Below are positions 1 through 7,890 of a stretch of 64,000 nucleotides of DNA, in pieces (position 1 is the first letter of the stretch; every line of letters begins with the position of its first letter). The position numbers and the translations under genes are program-made. Where the stretch lies: the NCBI RefSeq assembly GCF_022549355.1, contig NZ_JAKZGL010000004.1, positions 186,001 to 250,000 of the forward strand, given 5' to 3'. The notes under the pieces are model-generated. The model was given only the letters and a program-made list of their open reading frames with translations, did no database searches and was not told where the DNA came from. This DNA comes from Acinetobacter sp. NIPH 2699 (lineage in GTDB: Bacteria; Pseudomonadota; Gammaproteobacteria; Pseudomonadales; Moraxellaceae).

Positions 1-1407
1 ACCAGCTTTTTGCTGTTGCTCATAATCATTAAGTGCCTTGATCGTTGGTTTCCAAATAAAATAAGTAATAATAATACCAATGATATTAATCCATGCCATT
101 AAACCAACACCAATATCACCAATTCCCCAAATATAACCTGTCGCACTAAGCACACCATAAGACACTGAAATCATAATAAAGCACTTCGTCAGAAACAACA
201 AAGAAGGCGTTCTTGTGATGTAACTCAAATAGGTAATGTTTGTTTCAGCAATATAGTAGTAAGCAACAATCGTGGTAAATGCGAAAAAGAACACTGCAAG
301 TGCGACAAAGATCTGACCAAAACCACCAAAGACAGTACTAACAGCCATTTGGGTAAATGCTGGTGAGCCGATTTCTGCTGTTGCAGCAACATTTTGTACA
401 ATAAATTGACCTGCTTCTAAAGTCCCTTGTACGTTATACATACCTGTGATCAGAATCATAAATGCTGTTGCAGAACACACAAATAAGGTATCAATATAAA
501 TTGAAAATGATTGTACAAGACCTTGTTGAGCGGGATGTTGTACTTCTGCCGCGGCAGCTGCATGAGGACCTGTCCCTTGACCGGCTTCATTTGAGTAAAC
601 ACCACGTTTTACCCCCCAACCAATCGCAGCACCAATACCCGCCATAGGTGAAAATGCATCTGCAAAAATCATTTTGATCACACCAGGCAATTCTTGAATA
701 TTGATACATACAATCACAACTGCCATGAGGATGTAGCCAAGCGCCATAAATGGGACAACAACCTCAGCAAAACGCGCAATACGTTTAATACCACCGAAAA
801 TAATGATCGACAATAAGCTAACAATTACAACCAGAGCCAGCAGCTTATAAGCACCAACATTTCCAAAAACAATGGCACCTTCACCTGTAATTTGCGTAAA
901 GGCATTGCCTACCGCATTCGCTTGAATACCCGGTAAGAACAGACCACAGGAAATAATCGCTGCAATCGCAAATAGAATACCCAACCAGCGTTGCCCTAAA
1001 CCTTTATCAAAATAAAAAGCGGGACCACCACGATACTGACCTTGATATTCAACTTTATAGATTTGACCTAAGGTTGATTCGACATAAGCGGTACTTGCAC
1101 CTAGAAATGCAACCACCCACATCCAAAACACAGCACCTGGACCACCAAAACCAATCGCTGCGGCTACCCCAGCAATATTACCCACACCGACACGGCCTGA
1201 AAGTGAAACAGAAAGCGCCTGAAACGATGAAATACCTTGCGCTGATGAACCACCTTTGAATAAAAGCCTGATCATTTCTTTTATTTGTCGGACTTGAACA
1301 AAACGCGTCAGAATCGAGAAAAACAAACCAGCACCTAAACATAAATAGATGAGAGCTGGACTCCAAATAATACTATTTACCCAATCAACAATTTCTGCTG
1401 CACTCAT
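1..1407 (-). CDS. Sodium:alanine symporter family (AGCS) transporter, C-terminus cut by window edge
   Basis: The reverse strand is open from an ATG at 1407 to base 1, 469 codons with no stop, so only the last residues are missing. The protein is very hydrophobic, with many membrane segments. It carries the AGCS-type motifs GRVGVGNIAG near residue 70 and SNEAGQGTGPHAAAA in the second half. Family members import alanine or glycine with sodium across the inner membrane. The start is supported by AAAGG about 9 bases upstream. It is divergent from radA. Substrate choice (alanine, glycine or another small amino acid) cannot be read from sequence. Confidence 0.9.
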   Translation of the reverse strand, partial: MSAAEIVDWVNSIIWSPALIYLCLGAGLFFSILTRFVQVRQIKEMIRLLFKGGSSAQGISSFQALSVSLSGRVGVGNIAGVAAAIGFGGPGAVFWMWVVAFLGASTAYVESTLGQIYKVEYQGQYRGGPAFYFDKGLGQRWLGILFAIAAIISCGLFLPGIQANAVGNAFTQITGEGAIVFGNVGAYKLLALVVIVSLLSIIIFGGIKRIARFAEVVVPFMALGYILMAVVIVCINIQELPGVIKMIFADAFSPMAGIGAAIGWGVKRGVYSNEAGQGTGPHAAAAAEVQHPAQQGLVQSFSIYIDTLFVCSATAFMILITGMYNVQGTLEAGQFIVQNVAATAEIGSPAFTQMAVSTVFGGFGQIFVALAVFFFAFTTIVAYYYIAETNITYLSYITRTPSLLFLTKCFIMISVSYGVLSATGYIWGIGDIGVGLMAWINIIGIIITYFIWKPTIKALNDYEQQQKAG

Positions 1408-1760
1408 AAACATCAACCTTTTTTATATATGTTGAAAATATAACAACCGTTATATTTCCATTTGTTTGAGCAAAGCAATATCTATGCCACTCAATTGTAT
1501 TATCACAACGAGAATTGAACAAATGCTCAAATACCTTCCATGGAAAAAGTGAATTGAACAAATATCTTGACTCAAAAACACACTGTATCTTACTTGTAAA
1601 AGTCTTATATCATGTTATTTTTCTGAGCACATCCCTTTGGCCAGTGAGTTACGAAAACGCCCTTTTCCCTTTATTCTGATCCAGAAAAATGGACTCGACG
1701 AATCATTTTCGTAATTACTTTACTTTTTAACTAATTTACAGAAAATTTTCAATTTTTAAT
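1408..1760. promoter_or_regulatory. Divergent intergenic region, symporter/radA
   Basis: This 353-base AT-rich gap holds the promoters of two divergent genes. A 13-base direct repeat, GAATTGAACAAAT, occurs at 1512-1524 and 1551-1563. A related inverted form (TTTGTTTGAGCAA) lies near 1460. Such spaced repeats could be operator sites for the symporter, but no regulator is identified. No convincing -35/-10 pair stands out, and radA lacks a clear ribosome binding site. Confidence 0.35.
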
Positions 1761-3155
1761 ATGGCAAAAATTAAAACGGTTTACCGTTGCGAACAATGTG
1801 GTGCAGATCATCCAAAATGGGCTGGGCAATGTACCGAATGCGGTGAGTGGAATAGTCTAACCGAAGTCCGTATCGAACCGAGTGTCACTCATCGTAGTCA
1901 ACCTAAAATGGGAGGTGGATATGCAGGTCAAGCAGCGAGTATTACCACTTTAAACCAAGTTTCCGTCTCCAATGAAACACGCTTAGCCACTGGTGTGAGT
2001 GAGTTTGATCGTGTTTTGGGCGGTGGTCTAGTCACTGGTTCAGTGGTATTGATTGGTGGCGATCCGGGGATTGGTAAATCCACAATCTTGCTGCAAACAG
2101 CAACACACATGGCAAGTAAAAAAAGTTCTGCCCTCTATGTCACTGGTGAAGAGTCACTTTCTCAGGTTGCATTGCGAGCACAACGTTTAGACTTGCCTAC
2201 AGATCAACTGAAAGTCATGGCTGAAACCTGTGTAGAACGTATATGTGAGGTTTTAGCTCAAGTACGCCCTGCCGTTGCCATTTTGGACTCCATTCAAACC
2301 CTTTATACCGAAACCTTACAATCCGCACCTGGTGGTGTCTCACAAATTCGAGAGTCAGCAGCATTACTCACCCGTTACGCCAAAAATAGCGGCACTGCTT
2401 TGTTTCTGGTCGGTCATGTCACAAAAGAAGGTGCGCTGGCTGGTCCTCGTGTTTTAGAACACATGGTCGATTGTGTACTCTATTTTGAAGGTCAATCTGA
2501 CTCACGTTATCGCATGATTCGGGCCGTAAAGAACCGTTTTGGTGCAGTCAACGAACTTGGGGTATTTGCAATGACCGATAAAGGTCTACGTGAGGTCGCC
2601 AATCCATCCGCAATTTTCCTAAGTCGTTACGATGAAGCCATTCCCGGTTCAATTGTGATGATCAGCCGTGAAGGAACCCGCCCACTACTGGTTGAAGTTC
2701 AAGCCTTAGTCGATGATGCCCATGGTCAACCTCGTCGAGTAGCGCTTGGTTTGGAACAAAACCGTTTAAATATGCTACTTGCAGTCATGCATCGACACGG
2801 TGGGGTGCAAACTGCTGGTCAAGATGTCTATATCAATGTGGTCGGTGGTTTAAAAATCACGGAGACTGGTTCTGATCTTGCAGTTCTACTTGCCTGTGCC
2901 TCCAGCTTACGTGGTAAAGCGCTGCCTCAACAATTGGCTGTTTTTGGGGAAGTTGGGCTATCTGGAGAAATCCGCCCTGTACCCAATGGTCAGGAACGTT
3001 TAAAAGAAGCCGCAAAGCATGGTTTTAAATATGTGATTTTGCCTCGCGGCAACACACCACAGAAACCAATCGAAGGCGTTCAAATCATTGCTGTGGCACG
3101 ATTACATGAAGCATTAACAGAAGCGATGCAGCTCAGTGATGAATTAGGGGCTTGA
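1761..3155 (+). CDS. radA: DNA repair protein RadA/Sms
   Basis: The 464-residue length is normal for RadA, a RecA-like ATPase and branch-migration helicase acting in recombinational repair and natural transformation. Domains in order: a four-cysteine zinc finger (C10, C13, C24, C27), a RecA-like core with Walker A GGDPGIGKST at 99-108, the RadA-specific KNRFG motif at 257-261, and a C-terminal Lon-protease-like domain from about 290 onward. All diagnostic motifs are intact. The gene stands alone between a divergent symporter and a downstream gene about 350 bases away. Confidence 0.97.
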   Translation: MAKIKTVYRCEQCGADHPKWAGQCTECGEWNSLTEVRIEPSVTHRSQPKMGGGYAGQAASITTLNQVSVSNETRLATGVSEFDRVLGGGLVTGSVVLIGGDPGIGKSTILLQTATHMASKKSSALYVTGEESLSQVALRAQRLDLPTDQLKVMAETCVERICEVLAQVRPAVAILDSIQTLYTETLQSAPGGVSQIRESAALLTRYAKNSGTALFLVGHVTKEGALAGPRVLEHMVDCVLYFEGQSDSRYRMIRAVKNRFGAVNELGVFAMTDKGLREVANPSAIFLSRYDEAIPGSIVMISREGTRPLLVEVQALVDDAHGQPRRVALGLEQNRLNMLLAVMHRHGGVQTAGQDVYINVVGGLKITETGSDLAVLLACASSLRGKALPQQLAVFGEVGLSGEIRPVPNGQERLKEAAKHGFKYVILPRGNTPQKPIEGVQIIAVARLHEALTEAMQLSDELGA

Positions 3156-3502
3156 TGAACATTCATCAATGAATTGCGTTGTAGGCTAAAATTTTAGCAG
3201 ACGAGGCAGGAAACATAGGAAATGGCTATTCCCTTTCCAAGTTTCATAACGAAGTATGTTTAAATTTTAGACGCAACCCTGCGGGACAGGCATATTTTTT
3301 GATACCACAGCGTTATGTCTGATTCATTTAGAATAGCTAAATTTCACTAGCCATGCCTTGTGTGATCTAAAAAATATGCTCTGTCGCAATCATAAATGAA
3401 CGCTCAGCAAGCCCTTAATAAAAAAAATGCTTTTCTAGTTGAAATTCACTATGAATGCCTGCATAAATACACTTACTAATTGGAACTAAATAGGGATTTT
3501 CG
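3156..3502. repeat. Intergenic region with an imperfect inverted repeat
   Basis: No gene is seen in this 347-base gap. Two arms, GACAGGCATATTTTTTGAT near 3285-3303 and its near-complement near 3365-3385 (AAAAAATATGCTCTGTC), face each other about 60 bases apart and differ by a one-base insertion and one substitution. The layout is that of a small palindromic intergenic repeat or a long RNA hairpin. The following gene has AGGGA ahead of its ATG at 3503. Confidence 0.45.
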
Positions 3503-4513
3503 ATGCAAGTACACCAGCGTGGCTTGATGGCAGCTTTATTAATGGCAACTTTAGTTGCTGCACCGCTTGCAGAAGCGAAGCGTGCAGGTGGCGGAAAGAG
3601 TCATGGTATGAGCAGATCTAACTCATCTAGTCAGTCTTATCAGCAACCTCGCCAAGCGACTCCACCAGCACAACAACAAGCCGCTCCAACTGCCGCACCT
3701 CAAAAAGCAGGTCCAGGTGTTGGCGGCATGGTTGCAGCGGGTGTTGCGGGTGCAGCAATTGGTGCTGTCGCTGCAAATGCATTAGCCGATGACAATACCT
3801 CCACCGATCCAGCTCAAACAGAACAACAAGCCGTTGCAGCGCAAGAGGAGAAACAGGGTGTTAACTGGATTTGGGTTCTACTTGCAGCAGCAGCCGCCTT
3901 CTTTGTGTTCCGCAGATTAGGCGCAAAAAAAAAATTAGCAGCAAGTAATCCATACGCTCCAAATCATGGCGGTCAAAATAATTTTAGCCGCCAAACAACA
4001 CCTCAACCAACTGCTCGCCAAACAGGTGACAACACCAATATCTTTGGTCAATCAGTTGGTGGTGGTGCTGCAACTCAAGCACCTTTCGGCAATGCTCCAA
4101 CTCAAGCACCATTTGGTAGTGCATCTATGAGTAATGGCAATCAACTGCCAGATGGTACTGAACCTGCTGCATTTTTGCGTACTGCACGTCAACGTTTTAA
4201 CCATATTCAGTCGGTAAACAACGCAAGCAATATCGAAGAAATTCGTCGTTATTTGTCACCTGAGCTTTACAACTCAATGTATAGCGACATTATGGCGAAC
4301 CAAGACCAAGATGTTGCTGAATTTAGCAACCTCAATGCAATGGTCGTTGAAAGTTCAACTGAGAATGGTCAATACGTTGTCAGCGTTCGTTTTACGGGTA
4401 CTGTGAGTGAAGATTTAAACAGCTTGCCACAGCCATTTACTGAGATTTGGCATTTTGTTAAACCTGCTGGCTCACAACAAGATTGGGTTGTTGCAGGCAT
4501 TCAACAGGCTTAA
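3503..4513 (+). CDS. Exported Tim44-like domain protein
   Basis: The 336-residue protein begins with a signal-like segment ending near ALAEAK (residue about 26). A low-complexity Gln/Ala/Pro region follows, then a Gly/Ala-rich stretch and one clear membrane segment around residue 125-140 ending in positive residues. The C-terminal 120 residues, starting near FLRTARQRFNHIQ, look like the Tim44/TimA-type NTF2-like fold found in bacterial Tim44-domain proteins. It is probably anchored in the inner membrane. Its cellular role is unknown. A strong terminator follows the stop, so it is likely monocistronic. Confidence 0.8.
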   Translation: MQVHQRGLMAALLMATLVAAPLAEAKRAGGGKSHGMSRSNSSSQSYQQPRQATPPAQQQAAPTAAPQKAGPGVGGMVAAGVAGAAIGAVAANALADDNTSTDPAQTEQQAVAAQEEKQGVNWIWVLLAAAAAFFVFRRLGAKKKLAASNPYAPNHGGQNNFSRQTTPQPTARQTGDNTNIFGQSVGGGAATQAPFGNAPTQAPFGSASMSNGNQLPDGTEPAAFLRTARQRFNHIQSVNNASNIEEIRRYLSPELYNSMYSDIMANQDQDVAEFSNLNAMVVESSTENGQYVVSVRFTGTVSEDLNSLPQPFTEIWHFVKPAGSQQDWVVAGIQQA

Positions 4514-4526
4514 AACCTAATAAATA

Positions 4527-4559
4527 AAAAAATGGCTACTTTAGAGTAGCCATTTTTTT
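4527..4559 (+). terminator. Rho-independent terminator after the Tim44-like gene
   Basis: A stem with arms AATGGCTACT and AGTAGCCATT around a four-base loop is flanked by A-rich and T-rich runs. It starts 13 bases after the stop at 4513. The A run on one side and T run on the other mean it could also serve the leftward gene ending at 4567. Confidence 0.9.
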
Positions 4560-4566
4560 GCTCGTT

Positions 4567-5048
4567 TCAATCCCACAAATGATGAAAATACTTGGCAAAT
4601 AGCACCCGACCTTGTTGTCGTTTTTGTATGTCTACCTGCTCCCATTGGTGCTGGCGTTCGTTATAAGCCTCTATATCTTGTTCTGTCACACCTGCTTTGG
4701 GAAGCGTGATCATCTTTATTGGGATACAATCATCAGAAGCGTTTTGCTGACCCACATCCTCAATCATTTTTAAATCATAAATACGGGGTTCAATTTCGTC
4801 ATAATCCTGTTGTGGTGAAAATGCATAGATCATTTGATCTAATGTTTCTTCCCATGCCTGTATTGTTGCTTCTGTTGTGTGCCCAGTGGATGTTCTGCTG
4901 AGCTTTCTGTCAAAAAGGGAGATGGGGTGCCATGTCGTTTTGACTGTTTAAACTGTACTAAGCCTACATAAATGATTTTTGCTAAATGTGTATCTAAGTC
5001 CCAAAGCTCTTTTTGGGAAAATCTGATTTTTCCTTTTTGTATAAACAT
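4567..5048 (-). pseudogene. Hypothetical gene split by a probable one-base frameshift
   Basis: Two leftward reading frames join into one plausible protein of about 160 residues. The first runs from 5048 and ends at 4839 after a meaningless tail (QYRHGKKH). The second runs to 4567, and its frame stays open upstream of its first ATG, giving EATIQAWEETLDQMIYAF before the annotated start. Adding one base near 4873-4877 would fuse them smoothly. The N-terminal part (WDLDTHLAKIIYVGLVQFK) followed by an LDQMIYAF segment resembles a small uncharacterised bacterial/phage protein family. It could be a real pseudogene or a sequencing error. The start lies 6 bases after the upstream gene's stop, suggesting an operon with it. 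Confidence 0.65.
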
Positions 5049-5054
5049 TTGTTG

Positions 5055-5549
5055 TTATCTCAATCGTTTTGAAATTGGCTTAAAATGATCATTTTCTACA
5101 TGGTAATACACGGTTTCACAAATTTCCTGATTGCCATAACGACTCCCCACTGCCACGACCAAACGGCTGTCTTTTTGAAATAAAATATCGTTTTGGGTAA
5201 AGCCTTTCTGTTCACTATAACAATCAGCAAAAGTATCAGGCAAAATCAAGCTCTGCCCTGTTTTGGCATTATAAGCCAAAGCAAAGCTACACCCTCCACC
5301 ACAGCCAACCGTTTCCATGACATAGTGCCCTGCAAAGTTTGGTTTTTGTTGGGACATTTCTTTAAATAAAGTGCGGTATTTCTGGCTTTGTGGATTGAGT
5401 TTTAAGGGTTGATTTTTCCCTGTATAGTTTTTTGCAGGATAATCCAGAAATGTTGGAGTTTTGGCATAGAGTGAAGATGAGCCCAAAACCAATAGGATGA
5501 TATAAAAACTAATGCTCAATTTAGCCTGTATGCTAGATAAAAAATACAT
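5055..5549 (-). CDS. Exported hypothetical protein
   Basis: I chose the ATG at 5549, not the longer frame from 5603, because AAGGAG lies 7 bases upstream. The resulting 164-residue protein opens with a typical signal peptide ending SSLYAK. The mature part has a cysteine- and glycine-rich segment (ETVGCGGGCSFALAYN) and two later cysteines, compatible with disulfides in the periplasm. I recognise no characterised family. Immediately downstream is the frameshifted small gene. Confidence 0.7.
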   Translation of the reverse strand: MYFLSSIQAKLSISFYIILLVLGSSSLYAKTPTFLDYPAKNYTGKNQPLKLNPQSQKYRTLFKEMSQQKPNFAGHYVMETVGCGGGCSFALAYNAKTGQSLILPDTFADCYSEQKGFTQNDILFQKDSRLVVAVGSRYGNQEICETVYYHVENDHFKPISKRLR

Positions 5550-5631
5550 TTTCAATCTCCTTATATGGCATGTGCTTGCCGATCTGCAATCACTTGACGA
5601 CATTGTTTTATCTTAGCATTAGACTTCTCTT

Positions 5632-5701
5632 ATAAATCGCCTTGCGGAACTTCAATCGTTCCTCATTCGCCCGATGGGAGAAATACAAAGAAGGTGTCAA
5701 T
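5632..5701. repeat. Dispersed intergenic repeat, copy 1
   Basis: About 70 bases, including CTTGCGGAACTTCAATCGTT and CGATGGGAGAAATACAA, closely match the reverse complement of 32094-32167. A shorter related core occurs near 37990-38015. It lies in the gap between the exported hypothetical gene and the phosphate transporter gene. No transposase is nearby, so this is a non-autonomous or REP-like repeat. Confidence 0.75.
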
Positions 5702-5770
5702 ATCAATAATGATGCAAGAAGTCTAAGATGCTCGCAATAACAAATTTGTGCAACACAACCATTTAAAAAT

Positions 5771-5800
5771 AAAAAAAAGCCTTGCCGAAGCAAAGCCTTT
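5771..5800 (-). terminator. Terminator of the phosphate transporter gene
   Basis: On the reverse strand an 11-pair stem (two G-U pairs) with a TTCG tetraloop is followed by eight T residues. It begins 24 bases beyond the transporter stop at 5825. The TTCG loop and the T tract are classic terminator features. Confidence 0.88.
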
Positions 5801-5824
5801 AACATCAAACATTGAATCGTTAAA

Positions 5825-7453
5825 TCAAGAAACAAACTGTAAGAATAACCAATACAAGCCGCCAGATAAACAAATCGTGGCTGGTAAAGTAAATACCCAT
5901 GCAGACAGAATCGTTCTCACCGTGGCAAAGTTTAAGCCTGACTTATTCGCAACCATCGTACCTGCAACCGCACTGTTTAAAACATGCGTTGTTGAAACAG
6001 GCATACCAAAACCATCAGCCGCCGCGATCGTACTCATGGCAACAAGTTCAGCAGACATCCCTTGACCATAGGTCATGTGATTCTTACCAATCCGTTCACC
6101 GACAGTAATGACAATACGTTTCCAGCCGACCATAGTCCCTAGACCCAGTGCTAGCGCAACTGCAACTTTTACCCACGTTGGAATGTATTGTAAGAATGAA
6201 TCCATATTGCTGCGATAGTCTTTCACAACTTTTTTCTGTTCGTCTGTCATCACTGGTAATGCTTCAGCTTTGTCTAAACGTTTAAAAGCAGTCGTACTCA
6301 AATACATGTCATTACGTAACTCTGCTACACCCGCTTCAGGAATGCTCTTGAGATCACCGTAAGCTGCAACTTTCTCGCCTAAATGGTTGGTCATACTTGC
6401 CAATGCAGGTATAACTTCAGGCGTTTGTTCTTTGGTTTGAATATATGTGGTCAGCACTTCACGCGCTTTTTCATCAGAATAATCTTGCTGCTGAACATTT
6501 AAAACCAAAGCAGTTTGAGATGACAATTGTTCAAATGACTGTAGATGTTTTTCATCCAAGTTTTTATTTAATGAATATGCCAGTGGAACCAAGCCAATCA
6601 AGATCAACATGATTAAGCCCATTCCCTTTTGACCATCATTTGAACCATGAGCAAAACTCACCCCAGTACAAGTGAAAATCAAGATACCGCGAATTAACGG
6701 CGGTGGTGGCTTATTGCCAACAGGCGGTTGGAACAGCTCCATTTGGTTTTTAAATATTTTCTTAACCAATAAGAATAAAACCGCAGCAAAAGCGAAACCA
6801 ATCATTGGCGAAAAGAGTAACGCCTTACCCACTTTCAGCACTTGATCCATATCAATGCCACTGGTCGCGCCAGTTGATGCATTGAGTAAGTGGTTCATAA
6901 TCCCCACACCCAAAATTGAACCGATCAATGTGTGAGAACTAGAGGCTGGAATACCGAGGAACCATGTTCCAAGATTCCACATAATCGCTGCAATTAACAA
7001 TGCAAAGACCATTGCAAAGCCAGCACCGCTGCCCACATTCATAATCATTTCAACAGGAAGCAGTGCAATAATGCCGTAAGCAACTGCCCCACTTGCAACC
7101 ATAACCCCTAAGAAGTTACAGAAACCTGCCCACATCACTGCAACAGGTGCAGGAAGTGCATTGGTATAAATGACCGTCGCTACAGCATTCGCAGTGTCAT
7201 GGAAACCATTGACAAACTCGAAAGCCAAAGCAATAAAAAGTGCCGTTGATAATAAAATGACAGAATATAAACTTAAAGCAGGTACATGCGCTAAGTCAGC
7301 ACTGACCTGAAAACCGATATAAATAAGTGTTGCAACAATAATCGTCAAAAACACCGGCATAAAAAATTTCGGTGTTGGTACATGTACATTCGTTGATTTT
7401 GCCGTAGAACTGGCAAGCGGTGAATCCGAAGCAGGGGGAAGATTAGAATTCAT
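5825..7453 (-). CDS. pit: Inorganic phosphate transporter, PiT family
   Basis: The start at 7453 gives 542 residues. The longer frame from 7540 is rejected because it would place the Pho box inside the coding region. The protein has many membrane segments in two repeated halves. Each half carries a PiT signature: EFVNGFHDTANAVATVIYT in the N-terminal half and FAHGSNDGQKGMG in the middle. A soluble loop of roughly 130 residues separates a membrane segment near 310 from the C-terminal helices, a size seen in bacterial PitA-type carriers. It imports phosphate, usually as a metal-phosphate complex, with protons. A terminator follows. Confidence 0.92.
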   Translation of the reverse strand: MNSNLPPASDSPLASSTAKSTNVHVPTPKFFMPVFLTIIVATLIYIGFQVSADLAHVPALSLYSVILLSTALFIALAFEFVNGFHDTANAVATVIYTNALPAPVAVMWAGFCNFLGVMVASGAVAYGIIALLPVEMIMNVGSGAGFAMVFALLIAAIMWNLGTWFLGIPASSSHTLIGSILGVGIMNHLLNASTGATSGIDMDQVLKVGKALLFSPMIGFAFAAVLFLLVKKIFKNQMELFQPPVGNKPPPPLIRGILIFTCTGVSFAHGSNDGQKGMGLIMLILIGLVPLAYSLNKNLDEKHLQSFEQLSSQTALVLNVQQQDYSDEKAREVLTTYIQTKEQTPEVIPALASMTNHLGEKVAAYGDLKSIPEAGVAELRNDMYLSTTAFKRLDKAEALPVMTDEQKKVVKDYRSNMDSFLQYIPTWVKVAVALALGLGTMVGWKRIVITVGERIGKNHMTYGQGMSAELVAMSTIAAADGFGMPVSTTHVLNSAVAGTMVANKSGLNFATVRTILSAWVFTLPATICLSGGLYWLFLQFVS

Positions 7454-7499
7454 GTAGACGGACAGAGGATAATGAAATCCCCCGTATTGTTTAATTAAA

Positions 7500-7519
7500 T
7501 TATGACAATTATATGACAA
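7500..7519 (-). promoter_or_regulatory. Candidate Pho box upstream of the phosphate transporter
   Basis: On the reverse strand the heptamer TGTCATA occurs twice with exactly 4 bases between (11-base period), about 47-65 bases before the ATG at 7453. This matches the two-half-site architecture of a PhoB-binding Pho box (CTGTCAT-N4-CTGTCAT). Phosphate-responsive control is inferred, not shown. Confidence 0.7.
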
Positions 7520-7540
7520 AGAAGTGCCATATGAAGCCAA

Positions 7541-7890
7541 AATTTCATATTTTCACACCAATTCTTCATGTTTTCTGACGATAAATTCACCTAAAATTTA
7601 ATCTTAATTAAATAAAAACAATGAATTACAAAACAACAGCCATGTTCAAAACTGTTTGTCTGATTTTGCAACAAATGCTACGAAATAAGATAACTTATTG
7701 TCATATTTCAAAGGATTTGTCTTATTTTTAAGCATTATTCCGTTTAATTATTGCAGTTTAATGAAACTTTTATGACATTTTTAATCTGAACCGACAGATC
7801 ATCACTCTACAATGCTGAAAATACACGTATCGGCACGGCTTCTGTTACAATGCGTCTGTTTTTTATCTTCATCCTATTCTGGGGTTCCTT
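7541..7890. promoter_or_regulatory. Divergent region upstream of metH
   Basis: This AT-rich gap precedes metH. A plausible -10 (TTACAAT) lies at 7845-7851, and GGGGTT serves as a weak ribosome binding site before the ATG at 7891. I looked for a cobalamin riboswitch (B12 box) and did not see one. Nothing else stands out. Confidence 0.4.

Noticed and set aside
5608-5835. Leftward 75-codon frame overlapping the phosphate transporter's end
   Set aside because: It reads through a transcription terminator and the dispersed repeat; the amino acids come from the repeat.
7541-7890. Cobalamin riboswitch before metH
   Set aside because: No B12-box sequence or matching fold was seen in the leader.
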